From Dama dama (Eukaryota; Chordata; Mammalia; Artiodactyla; Cervidae): 64,000 nucleotides of DNA. Positions within the stretch are counted from its first letter, which is position 1. Each line of letters begins with the position of its first letter. The position numbers were made by a program, and so were the translations under genes. A model generated the notes under the pieces. The model ran no database searches, was not told the origin of the DNA, and saw nothing but the letters and a program-made list of their open reading frames with translations. Below are positions 13,391-23,694 of the stretch, piece by piece. The DNA lies in the NCBI RefSeq assembly GCF_033118175.1, contig NC_083692.1, positions 90,624,501-90,688,500 on the forward strand. Reading direction: 5' to 3'.

Positions 13391-13460
13391 CTGACTTTAT
13401 CCCTGAACTTCACAATTGGCACTTTTGCTCGAATCAACTGAGGTCTCTCAATGTAACTAG
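13391..13460 (-). CDS. TENT2: TENT2 coding exon 8 (residues 247-270)
   Basis: A 70-bp exon from a TCCTTCAG acceptor to a GTAAGT donor. It encodes SSYIERPQLIRAKVPIVKF and RDKV, ending two bases into codon 270. The VPIVKF strand is the conserved beta strand that places the third catalytic aspartate of the fold, which lies in the next exon. Residue 248 is Ser where the human protein has Gly. Confidence 0.95.
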
Positions 13461-15080
13461 CTGAAGGATAAAAGATAAAATGGGTATCTGTAAATGTTTC
13501 TCAAATTAATAGTATTCCAATGAACATTTCTTAAAAGTAGTATTTTACTTAGCTAAAACAACTTAAGAAAATACATTCTTTGAGAGAGAAAGCAAAGAAA
13601 AAACAACATTATCAAATTCTTCTAAGACTAGAACTTCCAATACCATATAGAGGGTTTTATATATTAATATGCTATTTTTACAAATGTGGTCTAATACCTA
13701 ATAACACCTATAAAGAATTTCATCAAATTATAGGAGAAATATCTAGGCCAGCAGCAGGGGGATAACTAAATTCTGCTACAGCACGTGGAAGATACCATGG
13801 CAGTCATAGAATCACAGTTATAGAAAATGTTAAATGTAGAAATGCTGGCAACAAAATACATGGGACAGTGAAAAATTCAAATAAGTATGAAAAAAACATG
13901 TATCAAATTTTTGTACTCCACCAAACTTAAATACCACATGTTAAAACTAAAACTTTTGTTATAATGCTTTTATCACCAAAATTATAAAGTACATCAAGCT
14001 TCAAATACAATTATGTGCAGGAATTCAATGAGGTATAATGAAAAATAAGATTAAGAGTTAAAAGTAGTAAAGGCTCAGACACCAACAAGCCATACTCCTC
14101 AGGCAAGTCACCAAACTCACTGATTACCCCTTAATCTGACTACTCCATTATTAAAAACACTCATCAAAAAAAAAACCACCTTTCATTTGAAATTACATGA
14201 CCTCTAAGGTCCTTTTCACTTTTTATATTTTATGATTTTAATAATAATTATTAAAAATCCACTTAAGGTACGAATTTCTCCTTTATTTTACAAATGCAAA
14301 ATTCAAGTCCACTGAAATAAATCTCTTGCTTTCTTTCCTACAACTGATAAAAGTTGTTGTTCTTTATCAGTTGTCGTTCAAGGGTAATAACCTGTTAAGT
14401 GACTTCGTATTTTCCACCTTAAAGTCTAACACATAAGAAATATTTGTTAAATAAATGGACAAATAGTCTATCCAAGATCACACAGTTAGTGTGACTTCAA
14501 ATGTCCACAATATTCTGTGGAACTTTAAATTATTTGAGATGGCTTAACTTGTGGATTAAAATCTGCTTTGTCAGCTTATTCAAAGAGTAAAATCTTACAA
14601 TAAAATGGCCTAAGTCACTAATTTTGCTTTCAGTTGGAGTGATATATTTGGGCTTTGGGTTCAGTGATCATATTTTTAAAACAAGTAAAGCTGTCTATCA
14701 TTGCAAACAGATGAGATGCTCTCTTCCTCACATAGAAGTAAGACTTGTATATCTTTTGGCTTTTGAGATACTCTGCACTGCAGTTACTTACATTCATGCT
14801 TTAACTTTCCTAACAGCGTTCAGCTGTTTGAGGAAAAACTAAAACTTACATATCTCTGAATTCCTGACTACCTTCAGTGGGACAGCTTGCAAGTAGAAAG
14901 AATTGGCAAATAAATGGTTACTTTTAATTAAAAGTTAAATTCACTTGGGAAAAAGAATCCGCATTATACCTAATCTCACCAGAAAATAAAACAATTCTGA
15001 TCAGAAAATAAACACAGTGAGAGACATTTTAAATAAATAGTTATGTCAAATGACATATGAACATGAGGCATGTCACTTAC
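13461..15080 (-). other. TENT2: TENT2 intron 7
   Basis: A 1.6-kb intron. It has a small perfect hairpin at 14340-14374. Faint MIR-like tracts occur near 14070-14130 and 14440-14500. Nothing else is recognised. Confidence 0.65.
14340..14374. repeat. Perfect 12-bp-stem hairpin
   Basis: The left arm ACAACTGATAAA (14340-14351) is the exact reverse complement of TTTATCAGTTGT (14363-14374), with an 11-base loop. Intronic; no known role. Confidence 0.7.
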
Positions 15081-15147
15081 AAAGTCTAGTACAGAAGTGT
15101 TTGTGGACTAAGGTGAGTATATGCCGTGCTTCAGTCTTCTGATTTAC
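15081..15147 (-). CDS. TENT2: TENT2 coding exon 7 (residues 225-246)
   Basis: A 67-bp exon read from the acceptor TTTTTTTTCAG at 15148 to the donor GTAAGT. It encodes VNQKTEARHILTLVHKHFCTRL plus one base. A second AG lies 13 bases upstream; its exon would begin at 15160. In other mammals, as I recall, use of that site adds four residues (CFFQ) in frame. Here the T run between the two sites has eight T, not seven, so the longer exon shifts the reading frame and meets TGA about nine codons later. The downstream acceptor is therefore the productive one in this sequence. Confidence 0.93.
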
Positions 15148-17013
15148 CTGAAAAAAAACACTGAAAAGTTAAAAATAAAGTTTTTTCATTATCTTTCTAA
15201 ATTTAATGTTTTATTTTCTTAATGTATCTCAACAAAAAGAAAACATATAGAGTATACTTTTCATTGGAGTTATTTTTCAATATACATTACATTAATTATT
15301 TAAAGGTCAACCTTTATGCTATCTTTAACATTAATATTTCTAAATCAATTTCTGATTTTAAACTTAAAAGCACAACTTTAAAAGAAATATTGTAACAGCT
15401 ATATGTCATTTTTTTCCTTTAGTATAAATGTACAAAAAATAATCTGCAAGAAAAATAAACAGAATTTTAACTTTCTGTAACATGTTTTATTTCCCTATCT
15501 AGATTGTGAGTTGCTTAAATATAAGGTTCAAATCCATGGTGTTTCGTTATAAGTTGTGACAAGCATGATTCAGACATGTGAATAGAATGGAGGATTAAAG
15601 GTCTGTCTAGTCAAAGCTATGGTTTTTCCAGTAGTTATGTATGGATGTGAGAGTTGGACTATAAAGAAGAATTGATGCTTTTGAACTGTGGTGTTGGAGA
15701 AGACTCTTGAGAGTCCCTTGGACTGCAAGGAGATCCAACCAGTCCATCCTAAAGATCAGTCCTGGGTGTTCACTGGAAGGACTGATGCTGAAGCTGAAAC
15801 TTCGATACTTTGGCCACCTGATGAGGAGAGCTGACTCATTTGAAAAGGCCATGATGCTGGGAAAGATTGAGGGCAGGAGGAGAAGCAAATGACAGAGGAT
15901 GAGATGGTTGGATGGCATCACTGACTCAATGGACATGGGTTTGGGTAAATTCTGGGAGTTGGTGATGGACAGGGAAGCCTTGTGAGCTGCGGTTCATGGG
16001 GTCGCGAAGAGTCGGACACGACTGAGTGACTGAACTGAACTAAAGTATAATCTAACTGCATGAGAAAAAGTTTTAATTAAAACTCTAGTATTCTTCATTA
16101 TGTTTATTATTTCTGAGGCTTTTCTTTTTTTCAGTTTTCCTTTTTATGCTATCAAAGCCTAGAAAGTTTCAGGAGTTTCTTTCCTGGAGTAAATCTCTCT
16201 CTGATTTGCAGTAACTAGAAGTCACTTTTGTTACTAGACTAACAGGAATAATATTACCATTCAATAGAGGCTTTTTTGTTTTTTAAGAGGTGAAATACAA
16301 GGCATATTAAAATTACACTGAAATTAATCTTCAGTAATTCAGAAGAGACTTAAGCATATTCAAGAGGCTGCTCAGGTGAATTTAATAAACAAGAATTTTT
16401 GTGGAACTAAGGCCATACAAGAGTATCAGTTAACAGGAAATTCAAATAAATATAATAAAAAATAAAATTTGGTTGCTAAGTATGAAGAAACAAAGTCAAA
16501 ATATCAGAGATAATTACTTTAAATCACAATAGTCTTATTTTACATTTCAGAGAAATCTCTCTTTAATTCCCAAATTAAGAACTCCAAATCCCATAGTACT
16601 TTCAAGGGAAAAATAATACAGATTAAAAACAGAATCACTGAGAACTCAAATGGAAGGAAATAAATCAAGCAGATAAAAGACAAGCTCTTCCTCTTTGCTG
16701 CATCCTGGTATCATACCCAATCCAATGGCATTTCAAAATAAAGATACAGCTCTTTAAAAACACACAGTGAAACTGCCTCGCTTTAACAATTTAGAAATAA
16801 ATTAATGCTATAATTTGTTATTTTTATTGTATACATGCCTTAAAAAAAAATAGAAGCAGCGGCATTTCCTGAGTTTCCTTGAATTACTATAAACAGAAAT
16901 TCAAAGAAGCAATTAAAACAAAGCAGGGTTTTCTCCCTCAATGACTTTTATATGAAATTTCTTAAATGACTTAACATGAAAAACACACTTAGAATAAATG
17001 TTTCATTACTTAC
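15148..17013 (-). other. TENT2: TENT2 intron 6
   Basis: A 1.9-kb intron. It holds a truncated BovB copy (15597-16042) and otherwise AT-rich DNA with no feature that I recognise. Confidence 0.75.
15597..16042 (+). mobile_element. BovB retroposon, 3' end
   Basis: A 5'-truncated BovB (RTE clade). It carries the end of the RT-protein frame (GTGAGAGTTGGACTATAAAG, GTTGGAGAAGACTCTTGAGA, GACTGATGCTGAAGCTGAAA) and the 3' tail GTCGGACACGACTGAGTGAC. It is inserted on the strand opposite to TENT2. Confidence 0.92.
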
Positions 17014-17105
17014 TGGTTCCTCTTTAACAACTAGACATAAGTCACCATCACTGCTCCGAGTACCAAATCCATTTAAAGACGACCCAACTAAAAAAAGTCT
17101 GCTTT
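17014..17105 (-). CDS. TENT2: TENT2 coding exon 6, catalytic GS box and D213/D215
   Basis: A 92-bp exon between TCTCTAG and GTAAGT. It encodes residues 194-224, QSRLFLVGSSLNGFG then TRSSDGDLCLVVKEEP. This is the signature of the DNA polymerase beta-like nucleotidyltransferase superfamily: the G-S helix turn (G201, S202) followed by D-x-D (D213, D215). These aspartates coordinate the two metal ions in this family. Both are intact, so nothing in this segment suggests an inactive enzyme. Confidence 0.97.
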
Positions 17106-17195
17106 CTAGAGAAACAGAAGAGAATTATAAGATGTTATTTTAAATTAAAATAGGAATGCATATAATTAAAAAGCATGCAAAATAGGGAAACATAC
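17106..17195 (-). other. TENT2: TENT2 intron 5, 90 bp
   Basis: A very short intron with donor GTATGT and acceptor TCTCTAG. It lies close to the minimum size for efficient mammalian splicing, so exons 5 and 6 are probably defined as a pair. Confidence 0.85.
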
Positions 17196-17310
17196 GTGGA
17201 AATAACAGTTGAATTTCTCTCTGAAGTTCGGTTCGACAGAGTTCTTTCTTCTTTAAATCACTTACTTGCTGCTGACATGCTTCAAATAACTCCAGTATCT
17301 GCTGACTCAA
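17196..17310 (-). CDS. TENT2: TENT2 coding exon 5 (residues 156-193)
   Basis: A 115-bp exon with acceptor CATTTAAG and donor C/GTATGT. It encodes LSQQILELFEACQQQ followed by VSDLKKKELCRTELQ and REIQLLFP, a helical, charged stretch that precedes the catalytic core. The acceptor has a poor polypyrimidine tract. A three-copy tandem repeat begins 94 bp upstream of it on the gene strand. The last base (C) joins AA of exon 6 to give Q194. The intron to exon 6 is only 90 bp. Confidence 0.95.
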
Positions 17311-17403
17311 CTTAAATGTACCACAAAAAGAGTAAAAATTTCATTCAGAAATGTAAGTTACCACCATATTAAGAAGTACAAAATTACTGACAGTATTTTT
17401 AAA

Positions 17404-17775
17404 ATGTATATGATCTCCTTAACACTCGTTAATACAAAACGACCACTATTCAAGTAATAATTACTTAGTATCTGAAATAGTTAACAATTTTTACATAGTA
17501 AAGTATCATTGACAAGTCACAGATAAAATACATATTATCTCCATAACACTTTCTAATATAAAACTACCACTATTCAAGTAATAATAATTACTTAGTATCT
17601 GAAATAATTAACAATTTTTACAAAGTATCACTGACAAGTCACAGATAAAATAAATATATATTATCTCCTTAACACTTCCTAATACAAAACTACCACTATT
17701 CAAGTAATAATAATTACTTAGTATCTGAAATAGTTTACAATTTTTACAAATTAAAGTATCACTGACAAATCAGAG
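17404..17775. repeat. Three-copy tandem repeat, period 124-126 bp
   Basis: The anchor CCACTATTCAAGTAATAA starts at 17443, 17567 and 17693. Each copy then reads TTACTTAGTATCTGAAATA with few changes, followed by TTTTTACA and GACAAGTCACAGATAAAATA. Copies 2 and 3 share an extra TAA that copy 1 lacks, so they are probably the younger pair. The array ends 94 bp from the acceptor of TENT2 exon 5. Confidence 0.85.
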
Positions 17776-18009
17776 AATTCATGAGTATAATTCACAGGTC
17801 ATCATACTATAACCTTCAGTTACTGCCTGTTTTTATATGGGACATGAACTAAGAATGGTTTTTATATTTTTAAAGGGTTATAAAAACAAAACAAAACAAC
17901 AATAAGCAACAGAAACAAAGTCTACAATAATCTACTTTCTGGCCCTTTAAAGAAGGTTATCCAGCCCCTGGTATTCATACCATGAATAACAAGTAAAACA
18001 GACTTCAGA

Positions 18010-19135
18010 AGAGAAGTCCCTGGTTGTCTACACTCCTGCAAACCACCCTCTTTGCTATTCTTACAGCACTGCCCTGAGCCCTGCTTTCTTGTGGCCACCT
18101 ACAGACAGATCTCCCTGTTTATCTCCCTTTCCAGTTCGTACTTTCCCCTCCAAATGACCTCTTGCCATCACCATAGGTGACTTCCTTACCTACAGTGGGG
18201 TAGGTATCATGACTTACTCCCACCATTTCAACTTCTTTTACTCCAATATTTTTCATCAGTCTTACACAGACATAACATGATTATTACAATAAAACAGAAC
18301 TTCTCTAGCTTTGACATTTTAAATTCCAGTATACAAGATAGGCTTCAATCTCCTGTCCAATTCTCACATCTTCTTGAGAACCACACAGACCTGGATTCTC
18401 TTGGATCCTCTCTTTCTCCCAACCCAACAGCACCTGAAATAGCATGATTTCCTTCCCTACCCAGTCTATACTCCACAATGCATCCCTTGAACCATTCTTT
18501 TTTTATCATACCTTAACATTATACCCCCGTCATGCTCTAACAAAACCCTAATTTTAGGTTTACTATATACAACCACCTTCTCTGCTCTTGTTTGTGAGTT
18601 GCTAACTGGAAAAAAAATAAAAAATCACAAAATTGGTATGTTGCAAATTTACAGTTTAAAAACTAACCTAAGATTTAACCCATAGCATCTCTCAGCAATT
18701 ACTTCAATATCTCTGGTTAGATATTGCTTCCATTTTTCACCATCAGCATTCCACAATGTTTATACCTTTCCTCAAGTTTCCTATACTTATCTCACTTTCT
18801 TCAGCAGATAACGTCACATTAAAGTTTACTAAGAAAATTGAAGAAACCAAATGTGACATTCCTCAGCTTCCAACTACAAACTTGCAAACTACTATGTGAA
18901 TGAAATCTCATCTCCCTACCTCTCCTGTCAGACAAACTGTCCTGTTTCTCAGTCCAAAGCTAATCCCTCTATCAAAAATACTTCTGTATCCTTTTGGTCA
19001 CCTCTGGGGCACAAACACGCCATCAGTTTTTTGACCTGTCTTTTGCATTTTCAACCTCTCCCTCTCTAGGCCTTTCTCCAAGTCCATGACCAGGCACAAG
19101 TCTCACTCATCATTTAAAATATTTTACCATGTTTA
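18010..19135 (+). mobile_element. L2 LINE fragment, upstream part of ORF2
   Basis: Long pyrimidine-rich DNA with the word usage of LINE-2. CTTCAGCAGATAACGTCACA, CTAAGAAAATTGAAGAAACC and CTCCCTACCTCTCCTGTCAG follow the order of the L2 coding region upstream of the reverse transcriptase. Heavily decayed. Assignment is by pattern memory, so the limits are approximate. Confidence 0.5.
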
Positions 19136-19227
19136 GAACACTCATTTTAAGAAAGCAGAGGCAGTCAGGATAACCTGGCAATGAAAGAGACATAATTTTT
19201 TAATATCCCTGAATAACCATCCCCCCA

Positions 19228-19318
19228 AAACGCTACAGACCCCAGTTTGATCCCTGGGTCATTAAGATCCCCTGGAGAAGGGAATGGCAAAGAGTCAGAC
19301 ACGACTGAGAGACTGACA
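19228..19318 (+). mobile_element. Bov-tA type SINE, internally deleted
   Basis: GATCCCTGGGTC and GATCCCCTGGAGAAGGGAAT are joined directly to AGAGTCAGACACGACTGAG. The middle block with the usual CCACTCCAGTATTCTTGCC is missing. Confidence 0.75.
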
Positions 19319-19395
19319 AAAATAGACTAAGCAACTATGAGGAAACAAACAGATCAAACCATCCAAAATAAAAATGGCCAAAAAATACAGCACAA

Positions 19396-19540
19396 CTGAC
19401 TATATATACTCATATATTATTATATAATATATATTACTCATATATATATATATTACTCATATATTACTATATATTTTATATATATATACTATTATATATA
19501 TTATTATATATTACTCATATACTCATATATTACTCATGAA
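19396..19540. repeat. AT-rich microsatellite
   Basis: Alternating TA with interspersed TACTCATATAT units. The repeat TATTACTCATA recurs about six times. Likely variable in length. Confidence 0.85.
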
Positions 19541-20254
19541 TTCTAAAATACTGCAGGTTAGGACCAAACACCAACAGCAGCAAGACTCACATGGTATCAG
19601 AAACATAACAAGAAGAGGAAAGGGATTTGGGACAGCCCTGGAGCCAGAACAAACAGAAATCAAATTACCTAGAAGTACTACCTCCCACTCCCTCCCTTAA
19701 ATTGACAGTTTCAATTCAGTGTAAAACAGCAACTGAAACTCGGAAGGGGCTTCACAGGCTACAACTCATATAAGTAAATCCAAGAAAATTACACAAACAT
19801 CAGGAATCTGAAAACTAACTGAAATTCCCTTCTAAGACAGAGCAACATACCAAGCAGAAACTGCCAGGAAGAGAAATCTAAACTAAGCAGTACAGAGGCA
19901 CTGGGGTAAAGGAAAGTCTAGAACAAGAAAGATTCTGCCCCTCCAGAGGACATCTGACGATGCTGAGAAATAGTTCTGGTTATCAGTCATCATACCTGGG
20001 GGAGTGGGTACCACAGGGCGGCCCAGAAGGCCGCTGAATATCCTACGATGCCCAGGACAACTCCCTGCAGCAAAGATAGCTGACCAAAAGTGCTAATGCT
20101 GCAAAAAGCGAAAAACTCTGATCTAGATAAAGGCAGAGAAGGAAAGGAGGAAAGGTCTCAGAAGACATATTTTTGAATATTACATAACAGCAGAGGATTC
20201 CTCCAGCCACAAAGCTGGCAAAAGGCTGGCTTACCCAACCCTCATCTAAAAGTA
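19541..20254. other. Intronic stretch, no repeat recognised
   Basis: Moderate GC content and rich in A and G. It may be part of an old L1-like element, given tracts such as GACAGAGCAACATACC. I cannot assign it. Confidence 0.4.
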
Positions 20255-20471
20255 GTGTGCTGTAGTTATTTACTCGATGAGAGTTGTGTCTGACTCTTTG
20301 AGACCCCGTGGACTAGAGCTCACCAGGCTCTTCCGTCCGTGGGACTTCCCAGGCAAGAATACTAGAGTGGGCTGCCATTTCTTCTCCTGGGGATCTTCCT
20401 GACCCAGGGATCAAACCCTCATCACCTGTTTGGCAGGTGGATTCTTTACCACCAAGCCACCTGGACTTCCC
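20255..20471 (-). mobile_element. Bov-tA / Bov-A2 type SINE
   Basis: In reverse it carries the full order from GGGAAGTCCAGGTGGCTTGG through CAGGGATCAAACCC (reverse strand box) to GTCAGACACAACTCTCATCG. Near full length. Confidence 0.88.
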
Positions 20472-20479
20472 TAAAGCCA

Positions 20480-21215
20480 TCTTTCTTGAACATAAGTAAC
20501 AGAAAAGAACTGGAATCTCAAAGAGAGGTGATAATGGGAGGACAGAAAAAATATTTGAAGAAATAATGCCTAAAAAGGATTCAAGTCAATTCTCAAAGTT
20601 TTTGTAAGAAAAATGCAAAGAGTAACATTCCTACAGATAAAGCAGCATACCAGAAAGACATGTTCACAAAACTAATGAATATTTTAATATAATATGCAGA
20701 ACCAAGGTTTTCTCTCTCATTGTTAATTTCCTAAAAGGATAACTGACTATAAAGCATACATAACGGAAAAAAATAATTGAAGTTTACATTTTTAAAAATT
20801 ATCAAAAGCAGTAAAAACATGAAATACCTAGGAATATATTAAAGATATATAAAACATATACCCTGAAAATTATAAATATTGAAATTAAAACATCTAAATA
20901 AATATATAAAAGAAAAAAGTTACAGGATTTAACATACCTGACACTTCTAAACTTAACCATACAGCTACAGTAATCAAAACAGTACAGCGCTGGGAAAAGG
21001 ACAGATAAAAAAGATAACGAAAGAGAACACTGAAATATTTATGAAATGCTATGATACCTGGAATTTGCTTCAAGCTACTAAGGGAGGGAGGTATAGACAA
21101 AATAAGATTGGTCAAATGTTGGTAACTATTAAAGCTTGGTCTTATGAGGATTTACAATACTACATTCTATTTTTTTATATATTTGATACTCTCCATAATA
21201 AAAAGCTTTTTTTTA
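20480..21215 (+). mobile_element. Old L1/HAL1 3' fragment
   Basis: ACACTTCTAAACTTAACCAT and CTACAGTAATCAAAACAGTA recall the end of L1 ORF2. ATGATACCTGGAATTTGCTT, AAGATTGGTCAAATGTTG and ACTCTCCATAATAAAAAG follow the old L1/HAL1 3' UTR. Coding frames are destroyed. Confidence 0.6.
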
Positions 21216-21304
21216 AGGCATTCATATTTACAAAAAGATTTTCAAAAGGTCTCCAGTTAAATAGGCTAATCTAAAATTTTAAATGGCACTTGAATAATTA
21301 AATT

Positions 21305-21530
21305 TTATCTACCTAGAGCAGGGTTGGCAAACCTTGACCTGGAGGCCAAAAACTGCCTCTGGTCTGTTCTGTAGGACTAACCAACTGAAACTGATTCTTA
21401 CATTTTTAAAGCACTGCTTAAAAATGAAAGAAAAGGAGACAGGGCCCACGTAGTTCACATGTCTAGAATTTATCAATTGGCCCTTTTATCAAAAAAAGTT
21501 GTGTCAACTCCTTGATCTAGAGAATCAGTT
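21305..21530. mobile_element. hAT-type (MER) DNA transposon remnant
   Basis: The left end AGAGCAGGGTTGGCAAACC and right end AACTCCTTGATCTAGAG look like degraded inverted ends. The interior phrase GGCCAAAAACTGCCTCTGG resembles common Charlie/MER elements. Family not certain. Confidence 0.4.
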
Positions 21531-21606
21531 AGGCAGATCAAAACTGCTGTAGGTCAGAATATATACTCTGCATCTGTTGAATAACAAAGAGAAAAATTTG
21601 GGGGGA

Positions 21607-21727
21607 ACTCCCTGGAGATCAACTGGTTAAAACTTGGTGCTTTCACTGCACGGCTGGGCCCAGGGCTCGGCTCAATCCCTGGTCAGGGAACTAAGATTCC
21701 TCCAAGCTGCGGGGCACAGCCAAAAAA
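21607..21727 (+). mobile_element. CHR-type tRNA-derived SINE
   Basis: Contains AACTCCCTGGAGATCAACTG, TCAATCCCTGGTCAGGGAAC and GCGGGGCACAGCCAAAAAAT, a standard artiodactyl CHR arrangement. Confidence 0.8.
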
Positions 21728-22522
21728 TAAAATTCTTTCATTGGAATGACCATGTTCATGTGGAAACACTCACACATGGAAAAGTTTATGATTAGGTAGA
21801 AAATAGGAAATTCCACATATTTGCTCCTCTCCCTTTTCTACAGTTCTGGGAAGACTTCTTCTCTCTCAAGTCCTATAATGGAGATCTAACGGATTTTTCA
21901 TATGAACAAATTTTCCTTCCTATCTAGTCACATTATGGATTCACACTGTCAAATTATGTTACTGTATCTTAGAACAGATATTTAGAGTCCAGATGAGAGA
22001 AAAACACAAAAAGAAATGAACGTATATGCTGAAACAAGACTTACAGAAACATTTCAAAAGATGGCTCAATGGCCTTATAACTGGGAAAAAAAGAAGAATG
22101 TCTGATATGAAATCCTGGCTAAAAATCAAGCAGAAAAACATTTAGGTCACATATGTAATAACAAGCTGACTATGCATAATGGCATTTCAAAACCTTTTTT
22201 TGTTTCATTCAAAAGTAAAATGGTCCTTGTTTTCCTTAGTTTAAAAAAAATCTACTGCAACAAAGTATCTGTAAAACAAATTATTCTTAAAGTTGCTTAA
22301 ATCTCTATAATACTACAGTTTAGGCTGCCTGCTAGATCTATTACTTTAAAATTACTTGTGGAAGATATATTTCTCACTGTATATAAAAATTATATCTTTG
22401 CAAAATTGCATAAGAAAATAAGTTTCCTAATACAGATTTAAAATATTAAAATATTTCTTCCAAATATTAATGTTCAATTTTCCTAAAAAATATTATAACC
22501 TATCCTCGAAAGAAAGGAAAAA

Positions 22523-22728
22523 AGTCAAGTCACTCAAGCCATCTCCGACTCTTTGCGACCCCATGGACTGTAGCCTACCAGGCCCTTCCATCCATGGAAT
22601 TTTTCAGGCAAGAGTACTGGAGTGGGTTGCCATTTCCTTCTCCAAGTATCTTCCCGACCCAGGGATGGAACGCAGGTTTCCCACGTTGCAGGCAGACGCT
22701 TTACCATCTGGGCCACCAGGGCAGCTCC
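22523..22728 (-). mobile_element. Bov-tA type SINE
   Basis: Reverse orientation. The plus strand shows TCCGACTCTTTGCGACCCCA, GGCAAGAGTACTGGAGTGGG and CAGGGATGGAACGCAGG, ending at GGCCACCAGGGCAGCTCC. Confidence 0.9.
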
Positions 22729-23536
22729 TCAAACTCAGACTCAAACCAAATTACTAACCAGGTTATCATTGTCTGAGACCAACACAAGCCACTAAAGACA
22801 AGTTAGGCATGGATTTAGAGTCTGAGAAGTTTTTAAATGAGCCGGTAAAGCTTCAGGTATAACTTTTGAATGGTATTCTCAGTAGATTCTCCATCTGTCC
22901 CTAGAAGCTGGGTCCCCATGTAAAAGAAAGTGAATAAACCTTTCAGCTGGGAGTATCAAAACTTGATCATTTATAATACATGAAAAAGAGCAACAGGTTT
23001 TGGCTAAACCTAAGTGCCATCTACAAATAACAAACACAAAATAGCAATGACAGAAGAAATAAAGTTAAATATTGTACAGACAACAGGCCATTAGGTCACA
23101 AACACTTCAACAAAAACTGACAATTCCTCAGGTTCTCTCATTGCCACATTCTTTGTTACACTTGAAACTGTAGGAAAAGCTGGTACTAATTAATAAGGCT
23201 AGATATGAATTAAAAGTTTAAATTCATTCTTGATGCTGAATTCCTTTTCTCTTCAAAGTAAATAAAACAGAGTCAGGAAAATATCACGCTGAAAACAACC
23301 CACTCCTTACTAGCATGTTAAATAAAGCACTATGCTTTTTGTATAGCCACAAATTAGAGCCTTCCTAATCCATCAACTAATACAATGATTAGGCTGTCTG
23401 AGTAACTGATTTTTCTCCCTGAAGCCTGCTTGTTTTTAGGCACATACAACTACCTGACCTTAGTCAAGAGAAAACTGCCTAATAAAAGGAGGATGGAGAA
23501 AACAAAGCAAGCTTTCATTTGAAGATCTCTTGGGCT

Positions 23537-23684
23537 GAGACTTGGTCTAAATTTTCTACATGAATCTACGTCTCAGTGGCTTTAAAAATGTGACTGACAC
23601 AGACATTATAGAGACTTGGTCTAAATTTTCTACATGAATCTACGTCTCAGTGGCTTTAAAAATGTGACTGACACAGACATTATA
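23537..23684. repeat. Exact 74-bp tandem duplication
   Basis: Copy 1 (23537-23610) and copy 2 (23611-23684) are identical base for base. Both begin GAGACTTGGTCTAAATTTTC and end GACACAGACATTATA. It lies just 5' of an old L1. Complete identity means a very recent duplication or an assembly artefact. Confidence 0.95.
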
Positions 23685-23694
23685 AAGATAGAGC

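Noticed and set aside
15148..15160. Longer form of TENT2 exon 7 using the upstream AG
   Set aside because: With eight T in the run it shifts the frame to an early stop. The downstream AG keeps the frame through exons 8-11.
17404..17775. CRISPR-like reading of the regular repeats
   Set aside because: The 124-126 bp units are directly adjacent tandem copies without spacers, in a mammalian intron.
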